A DNA stretch of 42,947 nucleotides from assembly GCA_024102795.1 (NCBI GenBank), contig JAGFJK010000321.1:1-42947 (forward strand). The letters run 5' to 3'. The notes under the pieces were generated by a model. It saw only the letters and a program-made list of their open reading frames with translations, did no database searches and was not told the DNA's origin. Origin of the DNA: Pirellulaceae bacterium (GTDB lineage Bacteria; Planctomycetota; Planctomycetia; Pirellulales; Pirellulaceae). Within the stretch, counting starts at the first letter, position 1. Every line of letters begins with the position of its first letter. Positions 31,941-39,967 of the stretch are shown piece after piece. The position numbers were made by a program, and so were the translations under genes.

Positions 31941-32993
31941 CTACCCTTTCACCGGGATGGCGAAATCGCCGGCCATGTCGCGCCAGACGCAGTGAATATG
32001 GTTGGCCGGGTTCCCGGCGGCGTCGGGCTGCGTGTTGACGAACTCGATCAGAAACGTCGGGCCTTGGATCCGGTAGTAGTGCCCCACGCCCGGCTTGTCT
32101 GCTCCCGCCCAGGCAAAGCGGACCTGGGCCAGACCCGCCCGATCGATGTCGGCCAGGCGGGCCGAAGCGATCGACTCCGGCAAATTGCCGGCGTAGGACC
32201 GAATCAGGGACAGCAGCGTTTGCGTTTGCTCCGCGTCGAGTTGGTCGGCCTGCAGCCCCACGCCCTCGTCAGCCGGCGGTTGCGGCGAGCCGGCCGCGCG
32301 GATTTCGGCCGGCGCTTTGTCCGCGATCACGGCCTTTGCCCGCTGCTGGTCGGTCAGCGATTTCAGCAGTTCGAATGCCAGCAGCTCTTCCTGCGCCAGG
32401 ACCCGCGTACCTTTCTTGACGCTGGTTCCCGGCACCTCATTCTGCACCAGGGCCGGATTGGCGGCGAAAAAGGTCGGCGTGGACGAAATGACCTGGTCCT
32501 TGTCGACCACAAAGTTCAACGACAGGTGATGCCCTTCGATGCTCAGGCCCCAGCGGCTGTTGGACGAGGGCTGGCCGAAAAGCGTGAAGTAGTACCGTTC
32601 GGGGTCGCGGATGGGCCCGCCCTGCCGTCCCTTTTCCAGCTCGTACAAGAGGCTTTCCAGAGCCATGATTCGGGTCGCCTTGTCATAGCCCACCTCGCTC
32701 AGGCAGCTCCGCAGCAAAGCCAGCGCCGCTTGCCGCTGCTGGGGATTCATCTGTTTGATCTGCAGGCCCTTGCGGGAATCCTTGGGGATAAAATGCCAGT
32801 CGATCCGCTGCGGCGTTTCGTAGGGCAGCAACGACACAGCTCGCTGCTCGTCATCCAGCAGGTCCAGGTAGCTGGCGGCTTGCCCGGTCATTTTGGGGCC
32901 GGGGACCGGTTCGCGGAGCCAGGACCAGGCAGCCGTCGTTCCGGCGGCCAGCAGGAACAGGCTGCCAGCGAGCAGCAGCAAGGGGCGTTTCAT
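31941..32993 (-). CDS. DUF3500 domain protein, exported
   Basis: 350 residues from the ATG at 32991-32993, with GGAGG 9 nt upstream; a TTG three codons earlier is less likely. The N-terminus (MKRPLLLLAGSLFLLAAGTT) is a signal peptide or anchor. The DUF3500 landmarks are LPYETPQRIDWHFIPKDSRK, YYFTLFGQPSSNSRWGLSIE followed by GHHLSLNF, the ISSTPTFFAANPALV strand, and the closing NPANHIHCVWRDMAGDFA. The conserved His pairs (GHHLSL and NHIHCVWRD) are likely functional, perhaps metal-binding, but the family's activity is unknown. It is convergent with the LRR gene. Confidence 0.92.
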   Translation of the reverse strand: MKRPLLLLAGSLFLLAAGTTAAWSWLREPVPGPKMTGQAASYLDLLDDEQRAVSLLPYETPQRIDWHFIPKDSRKGLQIKQMNPQQRQAALALLRSCLSEVGYDKATRIMALESLLYELEKGRQGGPIRDPERYYFTLFGQPSSNSRWGLSIEGHHLSLNFVVDKDQVISSTPTFFAANPALVQNEVPGTSVKKGTRVLAQEELLAFELLKSLTDQQRAKAVIADKAPAEIRAAGSPQPPADEGVGLQADQLDAEQTQTLLSLIRSYAGNLPESIASARLADIDRAGLAQVRFAWAGADKPGVGHYYRIQGPTFLIEFVNTQPDAAGNPANHIHCVWRDMAGDFAIPVKG

Positions 32994-33198
32994 CGGCAGC
33001 AACCTCCAGCAACTTGGCTTGGCACTCAGGGGACAACGTCGCCTCGACGGGGCGCTGACTCAAGACGGCCGCCGCCTTAATCGGAACGCCGGTTTGATTG
33101 GGCGCCGCTTCAATCGGGACGCCGCGGCAACGTGGGTCCCAATATAACCCACTGGCTCCGCGCTTTCCAACCGCCGCCCCAGCGGGTTCCCGCGCGGT

Positions 33199-33591
33199 TC
33201 ACGTGTCCCAGAACCAGCCCCACGCTTTGGCCAGCCGTTGCCACAGGGAAAGTCGCGGCAGGTCAGCCGCGCTGGCGTGGTGGTTGACTGTTTCCCGCGG
33301 CTTCAAGGGCAAGCGTTCCAGCATGGCCCGTTCCACGTAGGTGGCACAGTATTCGCAATGCGTCGGCGGCCGGTGAATCTCTTCGCCGCAGGAGGGGCAA
33401 TGATAGCGGACCGCTTGCTGGCCGATGGCTTCGAACAGGCCGTTCACCTGCTCGGCCAGCACCCACTGGGAATCTCCCTTCTGCAGCGGCGTGTCGGGAG
33501 TGACTTGCCCGGAACGGACCAGTGCCAGCAGTTCTCCGCTGGTGAACGGGCCCAAAACTTCGTCGTGCTGCCTGACGTACCAATCCGACAT
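33199..33591 (-). CDS. GYF_2 (DUF4339) plus zinc-ribbon protein
   Basis: 130 residues. Residues 1-50 (MSDWYVRQHDEVLGPFTSGE ... DTPLQKGDSQWVLAEQV) fit the GYF_2 domain: a Trp-Tyr start, the GPFTSGEL turn and a final W. A four-cysteine ribbon (Cys65, Cys68, Cys79, Cys82 in HCPSCGEE and HCEYC) follows. The C-terminus is amphipathic and Trp-rich (LWQRLAKAWGWFWDT) and could touch a membrane. The start has GGAG upstream. It is a small adaptor-type protein with no enzymatic motif, of a sort common in planctomycetes. Confidence 0.85.
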   Translation of the reverse strand: MSDWYVRQHDEVLGPFTSGELLALVRSGQVTPDTPLQKGDSQWVLAEQVNGLFEAIGQQAVRYHCPSCGEEIHRPPTHCEYCATYVERAMLERLPLKPRETVNHHASAADLPRLSLWQRLAKAWGWFWDT

Positions 33592-33742
33592 GGGGTCTCC
33601 ACGCGGGCAAGTTCAAGGTGAAGGACGCCTGGGGAGCCGGGGGCCACCGGCAATCGGCGGCGCTGGCATTGTACCGGGCCGGGGGAGCCACGAAAATTAA
33701 CGCGGTCTGACTTGCCCCTCCGACCCTTGAAAGGAATACCGG

Positions 33743-34198
33743 ATGTCGCTGCTGTGGCACTACACGACCGTGCAAAAGTTGGACTCGATTGTACACAGCG
33801 GGGCGATCCAGCCGTCCGCTCCGCCGCGTGAGCGGGACGAGAAGCCCGTCGTCTGGTTCTCCTCGCGGCCCGATTGGGATCCCACGGCCAATCCGGTGGT
33901 TGCCGCGGCTGGCGGCCGGACCCGGCGGTATGCGACCCTGGACGAAACCATCGTGGTGGGCGGCGGACTGGCCCGGATCGGCGTGGCGGCGGAGGTCGCG
34001 CCGCACGATTGGAAAGCCTACAAACGGCTCAGCGGCGTCAGCCCGCGCAGGGCCAAGGCGATGTACGATCGGGCCTTGGCCCTCGGCTCGCGGCCCAGTT
34101 CCTGGTTCGTCAGCTTCGCCGCCGTGCCCCGCCAGCAGTGGCAAGCGGTCGAAGTCTGCGTGGACGGCCAGTGGTTGGCGGACAGCCGCTGGCAGTGA
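33743..34198 (+). CDS. Small protein with an ADP-ribosyltransferase-like N-terminal motif
   Basis: 151 residues. AAAGGA lies 7 nt upstream of the start. It begins MSLLWHYTTVQKLDSIVHSG, followed by AIQPS and VVWFSSRPDWDPTANP. The order 'HYTT...L..I..SG.I.PS' then an aromatic 'VWFS' strand is how several small ART-fold proteins (DarT-like, RNA 2'-phosphotransferase Tpt1-like, DUF952-like) begin. A usable catalytic Glu in the C-terminal part cannot be assigned, although AVEVCVDGQWL could form the last strand. It is preceded by a divergent gene and followed by the convergent selD gene. No partner antitoxin is adjacent. It may be an ART-fold enzyme or a simple relative. Confidence 0.6.
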   Translation: MSLLWHYTTVQKLDSIVHSGAIQPSAPPRERDEKPVVWFSSRPDWDPTANPVVAAAGGRTRRYATLDETIVVGGGLARIGVAAEVAPHDWKAYKRLSGVSPRRAKAMYDRALALGSRPSSWFVSFAAVPRQQWQAVEVCVDGQWLADSRWQ

Positions 34199-34230
34199 CC
34201 GCCGGGCGGCCAATCGCCAGCCGGAAGGAT

Positions 34231-35289
34231 TCAAGCTTCGAGAACCACCCAGGCGCCCGGTTGGGCCGGTTCGACCCGACCGACGACCGCGGCCGCCAGA
34301 GCGCCTTCGGCGTGCAGCAGCCGCACCAATTCCTGCGACCGGTCCTCCGGCACGCTGATCAGCAGGCCGCCGGACGTTTGCGCGTCGAAGGCAAACTCCA
34401 GTCGCAGTTCGTCGACTGGACCCGCGATCCGCAGCGTGGATTCTGCGAACCGCCGGTTGCTGGCACTGGCCCGCGTCTTGTTGCCCCGCTCCGCCAATTC
34501 AGCCGCTCCGGGCAGCAGCGGCAGCCGATCGAGCTGGATCACCAGCGTCGCGCCGCTGGCCTGGGCCATTTCGCCGGCGTGTCCAGCCAGGCCGAAGCCC
34601 GTGATATCGGTTGCGGCATGGGCACCGCAAACGCGTGCCGCCTCGCTGGCGGCCGCATTCAGCATCACCATCCCCTCGCAAGCCGCCTGAAAAACGTCCT
34701 CCGGGCAGCGGCCCGCCTTGTAGGCCGTGGTGATGAAACCGGTGCCCAGCGCCTTGGTCAGCACCAGGGCGTCGCCGGGCCGCGCGCCCCGGTTGGACCG
34801 CAACTGGTCGGGAGCCACAACGCCGGTGACTGACAGGCCGAACTTGATCTCGGTGTCCCGCACCGTGTGGCCTCCGCAGACCACGGCGCCGGCCGCCAGG
34901 ACCCGGTCCGCTCCGCCGCGCAGGATCTCGCCCAGCAACTCCAGTTCCAACTGGTCGTCGGGAAAGCCCACAATGTTGAGTGCCGTGACGGGGCGAGCGC
35001 CCATGGCGTAGAGATCGCTGAGCGAATTGGCGGCGGCGATCTGCCCGAACACGAACGGATCGTCGACCAGCGGCGGAAAGAAATCGACCGACTGCACGAT
35101 CAGCAGATCGTCGCGCAGCCGGTACGCTCCCGCGTCGCTGAAGCCCTCCGCTCCAATGATCAGGTTCGGATCGTCGAACTTGGGCAGATTCCGCACGACC
35201 TGTGCGGTCCCCTCCTGGGGCAACTTGCCCGCTCACCCCGCGCAACTGGCGTAGTCCACCAGCCGCTTTTTCCTTCCCCACAATTTCAT
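34231..35289 (-). CDS. selD: Selenide, water dikinase (selenophosphate synthase), selenocysteine-containing
   Basis: 352 residues when the in-frame TGA at 35233-35235 (codon 19) is read as selenocysteine. The ATG at 35287-35289 has AGGAG six nt upstream; there is no good start after the TGA. Around the TGA the protein reads LVDYASCAG-U-AGKLPQEGT, aligning Sec19 with catalytic Cys17 of E. coli SelD and Lys22 with its essential Lys20, and resembling the 'GUGCKVPQE' of animal SPS2. Later motifs fit SelD: VQSVDFFPPLVDDPFVFGQI, AANSLSDLYAMGARPVTALN, CGGHTVRD, and TDITGFGLAGH. SelD makes selenophosphate from ATP and selenide for Sec-tRNA and 2-selenouridine. The gene follows the beta-helix gene by 17 bp on the same strand, and its stop converges on the 33743-34198 gene. 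A normal gene finder would truncate it to a start near 35223. Confidence 0.93.
35191..35235 (-). promoter_or_regulatory. Candidate bacterial SECIS element of selD
   Basis: Downstream of the TGA (first base 35235) two alternative hairpins can form. The first is a CCCC-AGGA-GGGG apical stem-loop whose loop begins 16 nt after the TGA, closed by outer GCGG/CCGC pairing, with unpaired U near the base of the inner stem, as in E. coli fdhF. The second is CCGCAC-AGGTC-GTGCGG (35191-35207), with a loop resembling the fdhF AGGUCU loop, 31 nt from the TGA. Both have a G in the first two loop bases. Which one binds SelB cannot be decided by eye. Confidence 0.65.
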
Positions 35290-35306
35290 GCCGCACTCCT
35301 GCCGCG

Positions 35307-36521
35307 TCACTCGCTCTCGAGATTGCCAGTCACGATGCCGCCGGTCAACTGGTCGTGGTCGCTCGCGGTATCGACCAACAGATTGCCCTGAAACACAATG
35401 CGGTGGTTCTCGCCGTTCAGCGTCACTGCCTTGGGCCGAACGCTGGTAAACGTATTGCCGGTGACGGCGACGTCGCGCGTCGAGTCCAGGACCAGGCCGC
35501 CAGCTTCCAGGTCGTTGGCCGAGCGCCGCACGCTGCCCTCGCCGATGTAGCTGTTGCAGAAACTGTTGCCGCCGACGGCGATCCGGCCGCTTTGCGGGCC
35601 GATCCACAGCGCGTGGGTCTTCATCAGGGTCAACGTGTTGGCCGAGACGGCACAGCCGTGAGCGTCCCGCAGTTCGATCCCCGACCCGTTGTGAGCGATC
35701 ACGTTGGCGCTGAGCGTAATCCCGTAGCAGTCGCGGTCCAGCACGATGGCCGCTCCCGCGCACTCCTCGATCATGTTGCCCGTGACCACGCTGCCGTACG
35801 TGTTCTCGATCAGCACCCCGCGGCCCAGATGGTCGTCCACCGCGTTGCCGGTCATCGTCAGGTTGTATCCATCCAGGCAGTGCAGCGCGTCCTGGTTCTC
35901 CTCGAACTGATTGGCCGAGACCACGATGTCGTGACAGCCCAGCAGGTTCAGCCCCACGCCCCGGTTGTAGGTGATCAGCGAATCACAGACGCGCGGATCC
36001 TCGTAGCAATGGTCCAGGCGGATGCCGTCGCCGCCGTGCTCGCTGACCGTCAGCCCGTCGATCAGGATCTCATTCACCTGCCGGGCCTCCACGCCGTGGC
36101 CGCTTTGCGGATTGCCGACCAGGCGGAAGTTGGCCAGGCGGATCCGCCACAACGCGTGCTGCCGATCGCGGCGTGCGTCCTCGTTCATCGGATGGGCCAG
36201 CACGAGCGCCGGTTGGCCCTGCGTGTTGAGATTCCGGATCAGCGTGGCCGTACCCGCTCCCTCCAGGCAGACGTCCCCGCCTGAGATGCGCAGCGGCTCG
36301 TGAATCTCAAAAGTTCCCGCGGGCAGACGCACCAAACCACCCTCGGCCGGCAGGGCGTCCAGCGCGGCTTGCAGCGAGGGGAATCGCAGTGCATCGACCG
36401 CGGGCCGAGCGCCGGGCAACGTCGTCTCGGCCTGCTGAGTGGCCGCGTGCGGGAGCCTGGCCAGGAAAAATACGCCAGCGACAAGCGCGGCGACCAGTCC
36501 GAGGACAAGACGGCGGTTCAT
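35307..36521 (-). CDS. Exported right-handed parallel beta-helix protein
   Basis: 404 residues with a signal/anchor sequence (MNRRLVLGLVAALVAGVFFL). GGAGG lies 10 nt upstream of the start. FPSLQAALDALPAEGGLVRL followed by PAGTFEIHEPLRI is the usual entry to a pectate-lyase-type helix. About ten coils follow with the N-x-I/V-x-x-N/G pattern (GVGLNLLGCHDIVVSANQFE, NLTMTGNAVDDHLGRGVLIE, GSVVTGNMIEECAGAAIVLD, GITLSANVIAHNGSGIELRD). The fold occurs in carbohydrate lyases, epimerases and adhesins; no catalytic triad can be assigned. It lies 17 bp upstream of selD on the same strand, so the two are probably co-transcribed, though no functional link is obvious. Confidence 0.88.
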   Translation of the reverse strand: MNRRLVLGLVAALVAGVFFLARLPHAATQQAETTLPGARPAVDALRFPSLQAALDALPAEGGLVRLPAGTFEIHEPLRISGGDVCLEGAGTATLIRNLNTQGQPALVLAHPMNEDARRDRQHALWRIRLANFRLVGNPQSGHGVEARQVNEILIDGLTVSEHGGDGIRLDHCYEDPRVCDSLITYNRGVGLNLLGCHDIVVSANQFEENQDALHCLDGYNLTMTGNAVDDHLGRGVLIENTYGSVVTGNMIEECAGAAIVLDRDCYGITLSANVIAHNGSGIELRDAHGCAVSANTLTLMKTHALWIGPQSGRIAVGGNSFCNSYIGEGSVRRSANDLEAGGLVLDSTRDVAVTGNTFTSVRPKAVTLNGENHRIVFQGNLLVDTASDHDQLTGGIVTGNLESE

Positions 36522-36660
36522 GGTGCAGTGGCCTCCAGATACGGCAAAATCGCGGCGCGGGACGAGACAGTCGGATTACGCGCCGTTTCGATGGCAGGTT
36601 CGGCAGTCCGTTATCGTAATGCCGAAACTGGCCTGGTGACAGACCAGAGCCCGCGGGAGG

Positions 36661-36700
36661 GCGGGACGGCGGGACGGCGGGACGGCGGGACGGCGGATGG
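36661..36700. repeat. 8-bp tandem repeat GCGGGACG x 4-5
   Basis: Four perfect GCGGGACG units followed by a degenerate GCGGATGG. Short arrays of this type are prone to slippage, so copy number may vary between strains. Confidence 0.85.
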
Positions 36701-36719
36701 ATGCCTGCCGAGGAATGGG

Positions 36720-36775
36720 AATTGAAAATTGCAAATTGCAAATTGAAAACTGACAACGAAAAACTGAAAACGAAA
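36720..36775. repeat. AT-rich TTTGCAA-type repeat
   Basis: AATTGAAAATTGCAAATTGC then AAATTGAAAACTGACAACGAA and GAAAACGAAAC. It contains the reversed heptamer (TTGCAAA) and GACAACT-like sequence; part of it also forms the T-rich tail of the minus-strand terminator beside it. Confidence 0.7.
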
Positions 36776-36799
36776 CGGCGGCCCGTTGCCGGGCCGCCG
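36752..36799 (-). terminator. Intrinsic terminator of the cupredoxin lipoprotein gene
   Basis: On the minus strand a 10-bp perfect stem (CGGCGGCCCG-GCAA-CGGGCCGCCG) lies 40 bp after the stop codon and is followed by the T-rich GTTTCGTTTTCAGTTTTTCG. Confidence 0.85.
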
Positions 36800-36839
36800 C
36801 TGAGCATTTCGCCGTCGGTTTCCGCGTCTCGCCGCCGCG

Positions 36840-37757
36840 CTAACCGCCGATCGAAGCCGCGTCGACCTTGATCTCACCCAGATCGTTGTCGCCTTCGTTC
36901 ACGTCCAGGTCCACGCGGCCCTTGTCCCACTTGGTGTCGGCGCCGCCGACGTTGACCGATTCCACGTTGCCCACCTTCTCGTGCCAGACCTGGAATGTCC
37001 AGCGGCCCGTGGGCACGTTCGGAATCTCGAAGTTCCCGTCCGCGTCCGTGACGGCCACATAGGGATGATCGGAGACGACCAGGTAGCCCTTCATCCAGGG
37101 ATGGATGCTGCAAGTCACGGACACCGGCTGCCGTTCGGCCTTGGCAAACGTCCGGGTGATCGACTGGCCGGCTCCAATGGTTTCGTTGAAGGCCGGGTTC
37201 TCGAACAGGTCGCCCTTGGTGTTATGTCCCACTTCGTCCTTATTGCCGATCACCAGTTCCTGGTTCGTGTAGGCCACCACCACGTGCGGTTCGAAGCGGC
37301 ACCAGAGGTTGTCCAGCGACTTGGGCTGCTGGACCACTTCGGCGAACGACTCGTGGATTTCCGGCTGCGGACCGCGGCGACTCACGTACAGCGAAATCAC
37401 CACGTTCCCGATGCCGCCGTTGCTGGGGTTGACGACCAGCGTTTCGTCCAGCGGGTGCATCTTGGTGCAGAACTCGACATCCTTGGTCACATCCAGCTTG
37501 ATCTGAGCCGGCGCCTCGCCGCCGAACACAAAGCGGCCTTTCAGCGTGCCCCAGCCGCCGGATGCGGGTGCCGCACTGGTACCGGCCGGTTCGGTGGGCG
37601 TCCCCGGCTCCGTCTCGACGGCAGGAGTTTCTTCCGGCGTCGTGGGCTTCGGCGCGGGCGGGGCTCCACCGCCGCCGCCGCTGGGGGCACACCCGGTGGT
37701 CCAAGCGGCCAGTCCGACGACCAGCCCAGCCAGAAACAGACGATTTGCAGCTCTCAT
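36840..37757 (-). CDS. Cupredoxin-like lipoprotein
   Basis: 305 residues from the ATG at 37755-37757, with GAGGG 7 nt upstream; the frame is open 15 nt further from a TTG. The signal ends in a lipobox (AAWTTGC, Cys23), followed by a Gly run and a Pro/Thr/Glu linker to about residue 65. The folded part starts WGTLKGRFVFGGEAP. It carries a plausible type-1 copper set: His178 (VGHNTKG) and Cys216, His219, Met222 (TCSIHPWMKGYL), the 'C..H..M' spacing of the plastocyanin C-terminal loop. A small beta-sandwich tail (VTDADGNFEIPNVPTGRWTF) resembles a carboxypeptidase-regulatory-like domain. Similar proteins are annotated as methylamine-utilisation/plastocyanin-like. A membrane-bound periplasmic electron carrier is a fair inference, not proven. 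Confidence 0.85.
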   Translation of the reverse strand: MRAANRLFLAGLVVGLAAWTTGCAPSGGGGGAPPAPKPTTPEETPAVETEPGTPTEPAGTSAAPASGGWGTLKGRFVFGGEAPAQIKLDVTKDVEFCTKMHPLDETLVVNPSNGGIGNVVISLYVSRRGPQPEIHESFAEVVQQPKSLDNLWCRFEPHVVVAYTNQELVIGNKDEVGHNTKGDLFENPAFNETIGAGQSITRTFAKAERQPVSVTCSIHPWMKGYLVVSDHPYVAVTDADGNFEIPNVPTGRWTFQVWHEKVGNVESVNVGGADTKWDKGRVDLDVNEGDNDLGEIKVDAASIGG

Positions 37758-38048
37758 GAAACGGTCCCTCAAATTGAACTGAATGCCACAACCCGGCGGC
37801 CGCGGGGGCGAGTAACGGCCGCCAGAACTCCGCTGCGCAGAAGGAGAAAATGTCTTGCCGCTTTATACCCCGCTGTGCCCCGCTCGAACACCGCCCCTCC
37901 GCCAGTTTCACCGTGGTTTCGCCCGAGTCGCATTCCTCTCCCTGGGCTGCTCGACGCCGTAGCCGGGATGTTCTAACTTGACGACTCGCGCGGCTCCCAC
38001 CGCATCCAATCCCGTCAACCCCCAACCAATCTGGAAGCTGAACCTCAT

Positions 38049-38900
38049 ATGGCCGATCTGCTCCGCATCGAGAGTCTGCTGGCCTTGCTGACCTTGGCCT
38101 CGCTGGAAATCGTCTTGGGCATCGACAACGTGGTGTTCATTGCCATCCTGAGCGGCAAGTTGCCACCCGAACTGCGGCAGCGAGCCAGGGTGACTGGGCT
38201 GGCGCTGGCCGCCATCGGACGCATCGTGCTGCTGCTTTGCATCACCTGGATCATCACGTTGGACCAACACTCGCTGTTCGAGCTGTTTGAGAGGGAAATC
38301 TCGGTCAAGGATCTGATCCTGATGGTCGGCGGATTATTCCTGCTGGCCAAGGCAACCTGGGAGATTCACCACAACCTGGAAGGCGCGCACGGCGACGAGG
38401 CGGCTGGGAAACGGGGATCCGGGACCGGCGCCGGCAAGTCCGCCGCGGAGAGCTTTGGGCGGGTGATCGCCCAGATTCTGGCCCTGGACCTGGTGTTCTC
38501 GATCGATTCGGTGATGACCGCCGTCGGCATGGTCAACGTCGACCCGGCCAAATACACGAGTGGCGTCTTCCCCGGCACCACGATTCCCTGGCCGGCGCTG
38601 GCGATCATGATCCTGGCGGTGCTGCTGGCCATCGCCGTGATGTTGATGTTCGCCGGTCCCCTGTCGAGGTTCATCGAACATCACCCGACCATGAAAATGC
38701 TGGCCCTTTCGTTCCTGCTGCTCATCGGCACGGTGCTGGTGGCCGAGGGGCTGCACTTTCACATCCCGCGGGGATACATCTATTTCGCCATGGGATTTTC
38801 GCTGTTCGTCGAGCTGCTGAACCTGAAACTGGTCAAGAAAGGCCCGCCGCGGCCGACTATGGAGGCCGCCGCCAGAGCGCTCGAAGAGTCGTCACATTAG
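38049..38900 (+). CDS. TerC-family integral membrane protein
   Basis: 283 residues with seven or so hydrophobic segments. The family's paired acidic motifs are present: LEIVLGIDNVVFIAILSGKL near the N-terminus and ALDLVFSIDSVMTAVGM in the middle. EGLHFHIPRGYIYFAMGFSL precedes the final helix, which is also usual. A Gly/Lys-rich loop (about residues 115-130) separates the halves. TerC proteins are linked to tellurite resistance and, for the Alx/MeeF type, to manganese efflux. Which substrate applies here cannot be told, and no other ter gene is nearby. The ribosome-binding site (GGAAG) is 10-11 nt upstream, a little far. Confidence 0.95.
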   Translation: MADLLRIESLLALLTLASLEIVLGIDNVVFIAILSGKLPPELRQRARVTGLALAAIGRIVLLLCITWIITLDQHSLFELFEREISVKDLILMVGGLFLLAKATWEIHHNLEGAHGDEAAGKRGSGTGAGKSAAESFGRVIAQILALDLVFSIDSVMTAVGMVNVDPAKYTSGVFPGTTIPWPALAIMILAVLLAIAVMLMFAGPLSRFIEHHPTMKMLALSFLLLIGTVLVAEGLHFHIPRGYIYFAMGFSLFVELLNLKLVKKGPPRPTMEAAARALEESSH

Positions 38901-38929
38901 ACTCGTAAAGGTATACATTGTAAACACTT

Positions 38930-38943
38930 GCGAAATATTTCGC
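38930..38943. promoter_or_regulatory. 14-bp perfect palindrome after terC
   Basis: GCGAAATATTTCGC lies 29 bp after the terC stop in an AT-rich patch. It could be a repressor-type operator or a small hairpin. No partner copy was noticed, so its role is open. Confidence 0.3.
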
Positions 38944-39068
38944 GGTGTGGCAGCGGCGGCCGCCGGCGGCAACGCCGAGGGTGCCCAACCCGTAGTGGCA
39001 CGCCGTGGCCGGGCCGCTCGTCCGTAACCTCACCCGGCGGCCGCTGGAGGACTTACCCAGGACGTTTG

Positions 39069-39097
39069 TTTTCAATGTGGCGGGGGGGAACTATACT
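39069..39097 (+). promoter_or_regulatory. Possible sigma-70-type promoter of the 39147 gene
   Basis: TATACT (39092-39097) with TTTTCA (39069-39074) 17 bp upstream, 50 bp before the ATG. Each box keeps 4-5 of 6 consensus bases. Confidence 0.4.
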
Positions 39098-39146
39098 GGT
39101 AGGGTGCCGCCCCAACCGGCTGGAACCTATGCGGAGAATCGGAAAA

Positions 39147-39800
39147 ATGAGAACGCTGTTGTTTATCGCTCTGATCGGGCTGGCGTCCATCGGGGCGCGG
39201 CCCGCACACGCCCAGTTCTTTTACCCGTACCAGTCGCGTGCCTCGACCGTCGGCGAAAGCTACGCTCGCGGGGTCTCCGACATGGTCGTGGCGGCGGGCC
39301 AGGCGAACCTGTTGAACTCCGAGGCGGCGATCAACGTCGAGACGGCCCGCTCGGCGTATCTCGACAACCGACTCAAGGCGACCGACACGTACTTCGAGAT
39401 GCGCCGCCGCAACCGCGAATACCGGGATGCGGAGCGGGGACCGCGGCCCACGTCAGAGCAGTTGTTCCGGCTGGCCAACGAACGCGTGCCGACCAAGCTC
39501 AGTGTCAGCGAACTCGATCCATTGACCGGCGCCGTCGCCTGGCCGCTGCTGTTGCAACGACCGGAATTCGCGATGTACCGCGCGGAGTTGGAGGAGGCGT
39601 TCAGCGAGTGGGCCGCCGCCGATGGGAACCTGTCAGGGGATAACTACCTGAAGATCCAGCAGGCCGGCCGGGAGATGCTGAACCTGTTGCGAGCCAACGT
39701 CCGCCAGTATACGGATGATTTGGGAGTGACCGCCGCCACCATCACCGCGGCCCGCAGTTTCCTGCAGAGCCTGCTGCACCAGTCCAGCCAGGGAGCGTAG
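39147..39800 (+). CDS. Exported hypothetical protein
   Basis: 217 residues from the ATG at 39147, with GGAGA upstream; ATG at 39129 is an alternative. A clean signal peptide (MRTLLFIALIGLASIGARPA, then HA-QFF) is followed by an almost entirely helical mature protein, including SYARGVSDMVVAAGQANLLN, NRLKATDTYFEMRRRNREY and AVAWPLLLQRPEFAMYRAEL. The 'E..NLL.SEAAIN...A...Y..N...A...YF..R..N' phrase is a recurring motif in planctomycetal exported proteins of unknown function. No enzyme motif is present. It is followed by the HEAT-repeat gene on the same strand, with a 167-bp gap. Confidence 0.8.
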   Translation: MRTLLFIALIGLASIGARPAHAQFFYPYQSRASTVGESYARGVSDMVVAAGQANLLNSEAAINVETARSAYLDNRLKATDTYFEMRRRNREYRDAERGPRPTSEQLFRLANERVPTKLSVSELDPLTGAVAWPLLLQRPEFAMYRAELEEAFSEWAAADGNLSGDNYLKIQQAGREMLNLLRANVRQYTDDLGVTAATITAARSFLQSLLHQSSQGA

Positions 39801-39967
39801 GCCGAAGCGGGCGACCGGCACAGGTTTGTGTCCGGCGATGAGCGCGCCGAGCGACCCGCAACGTGCCGTTGTCCGCCTCACCGAAATCACGTTCGAAACC
39901 GACGTCCGGCGCCCGGAAACCGGCAACCGACAACCCACAACGAAGATTCTCTCCCCTGGAGCGATCC

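Larger units (their letters stand above)
36522..36839. other. 318-bp gap between two minus-strand genes: repeats and terminator
   Basis: No gene is seen. Left to right on the plus strand it holds the leader of the beta-helix gene, an 8-bp tandem repeat (36661-36700), an AT-rich heptamer-type repeat (36720-36775), and a strong minus-strand terminator for the cupredoxin gene (36752-36799). Confidence 0.7.
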
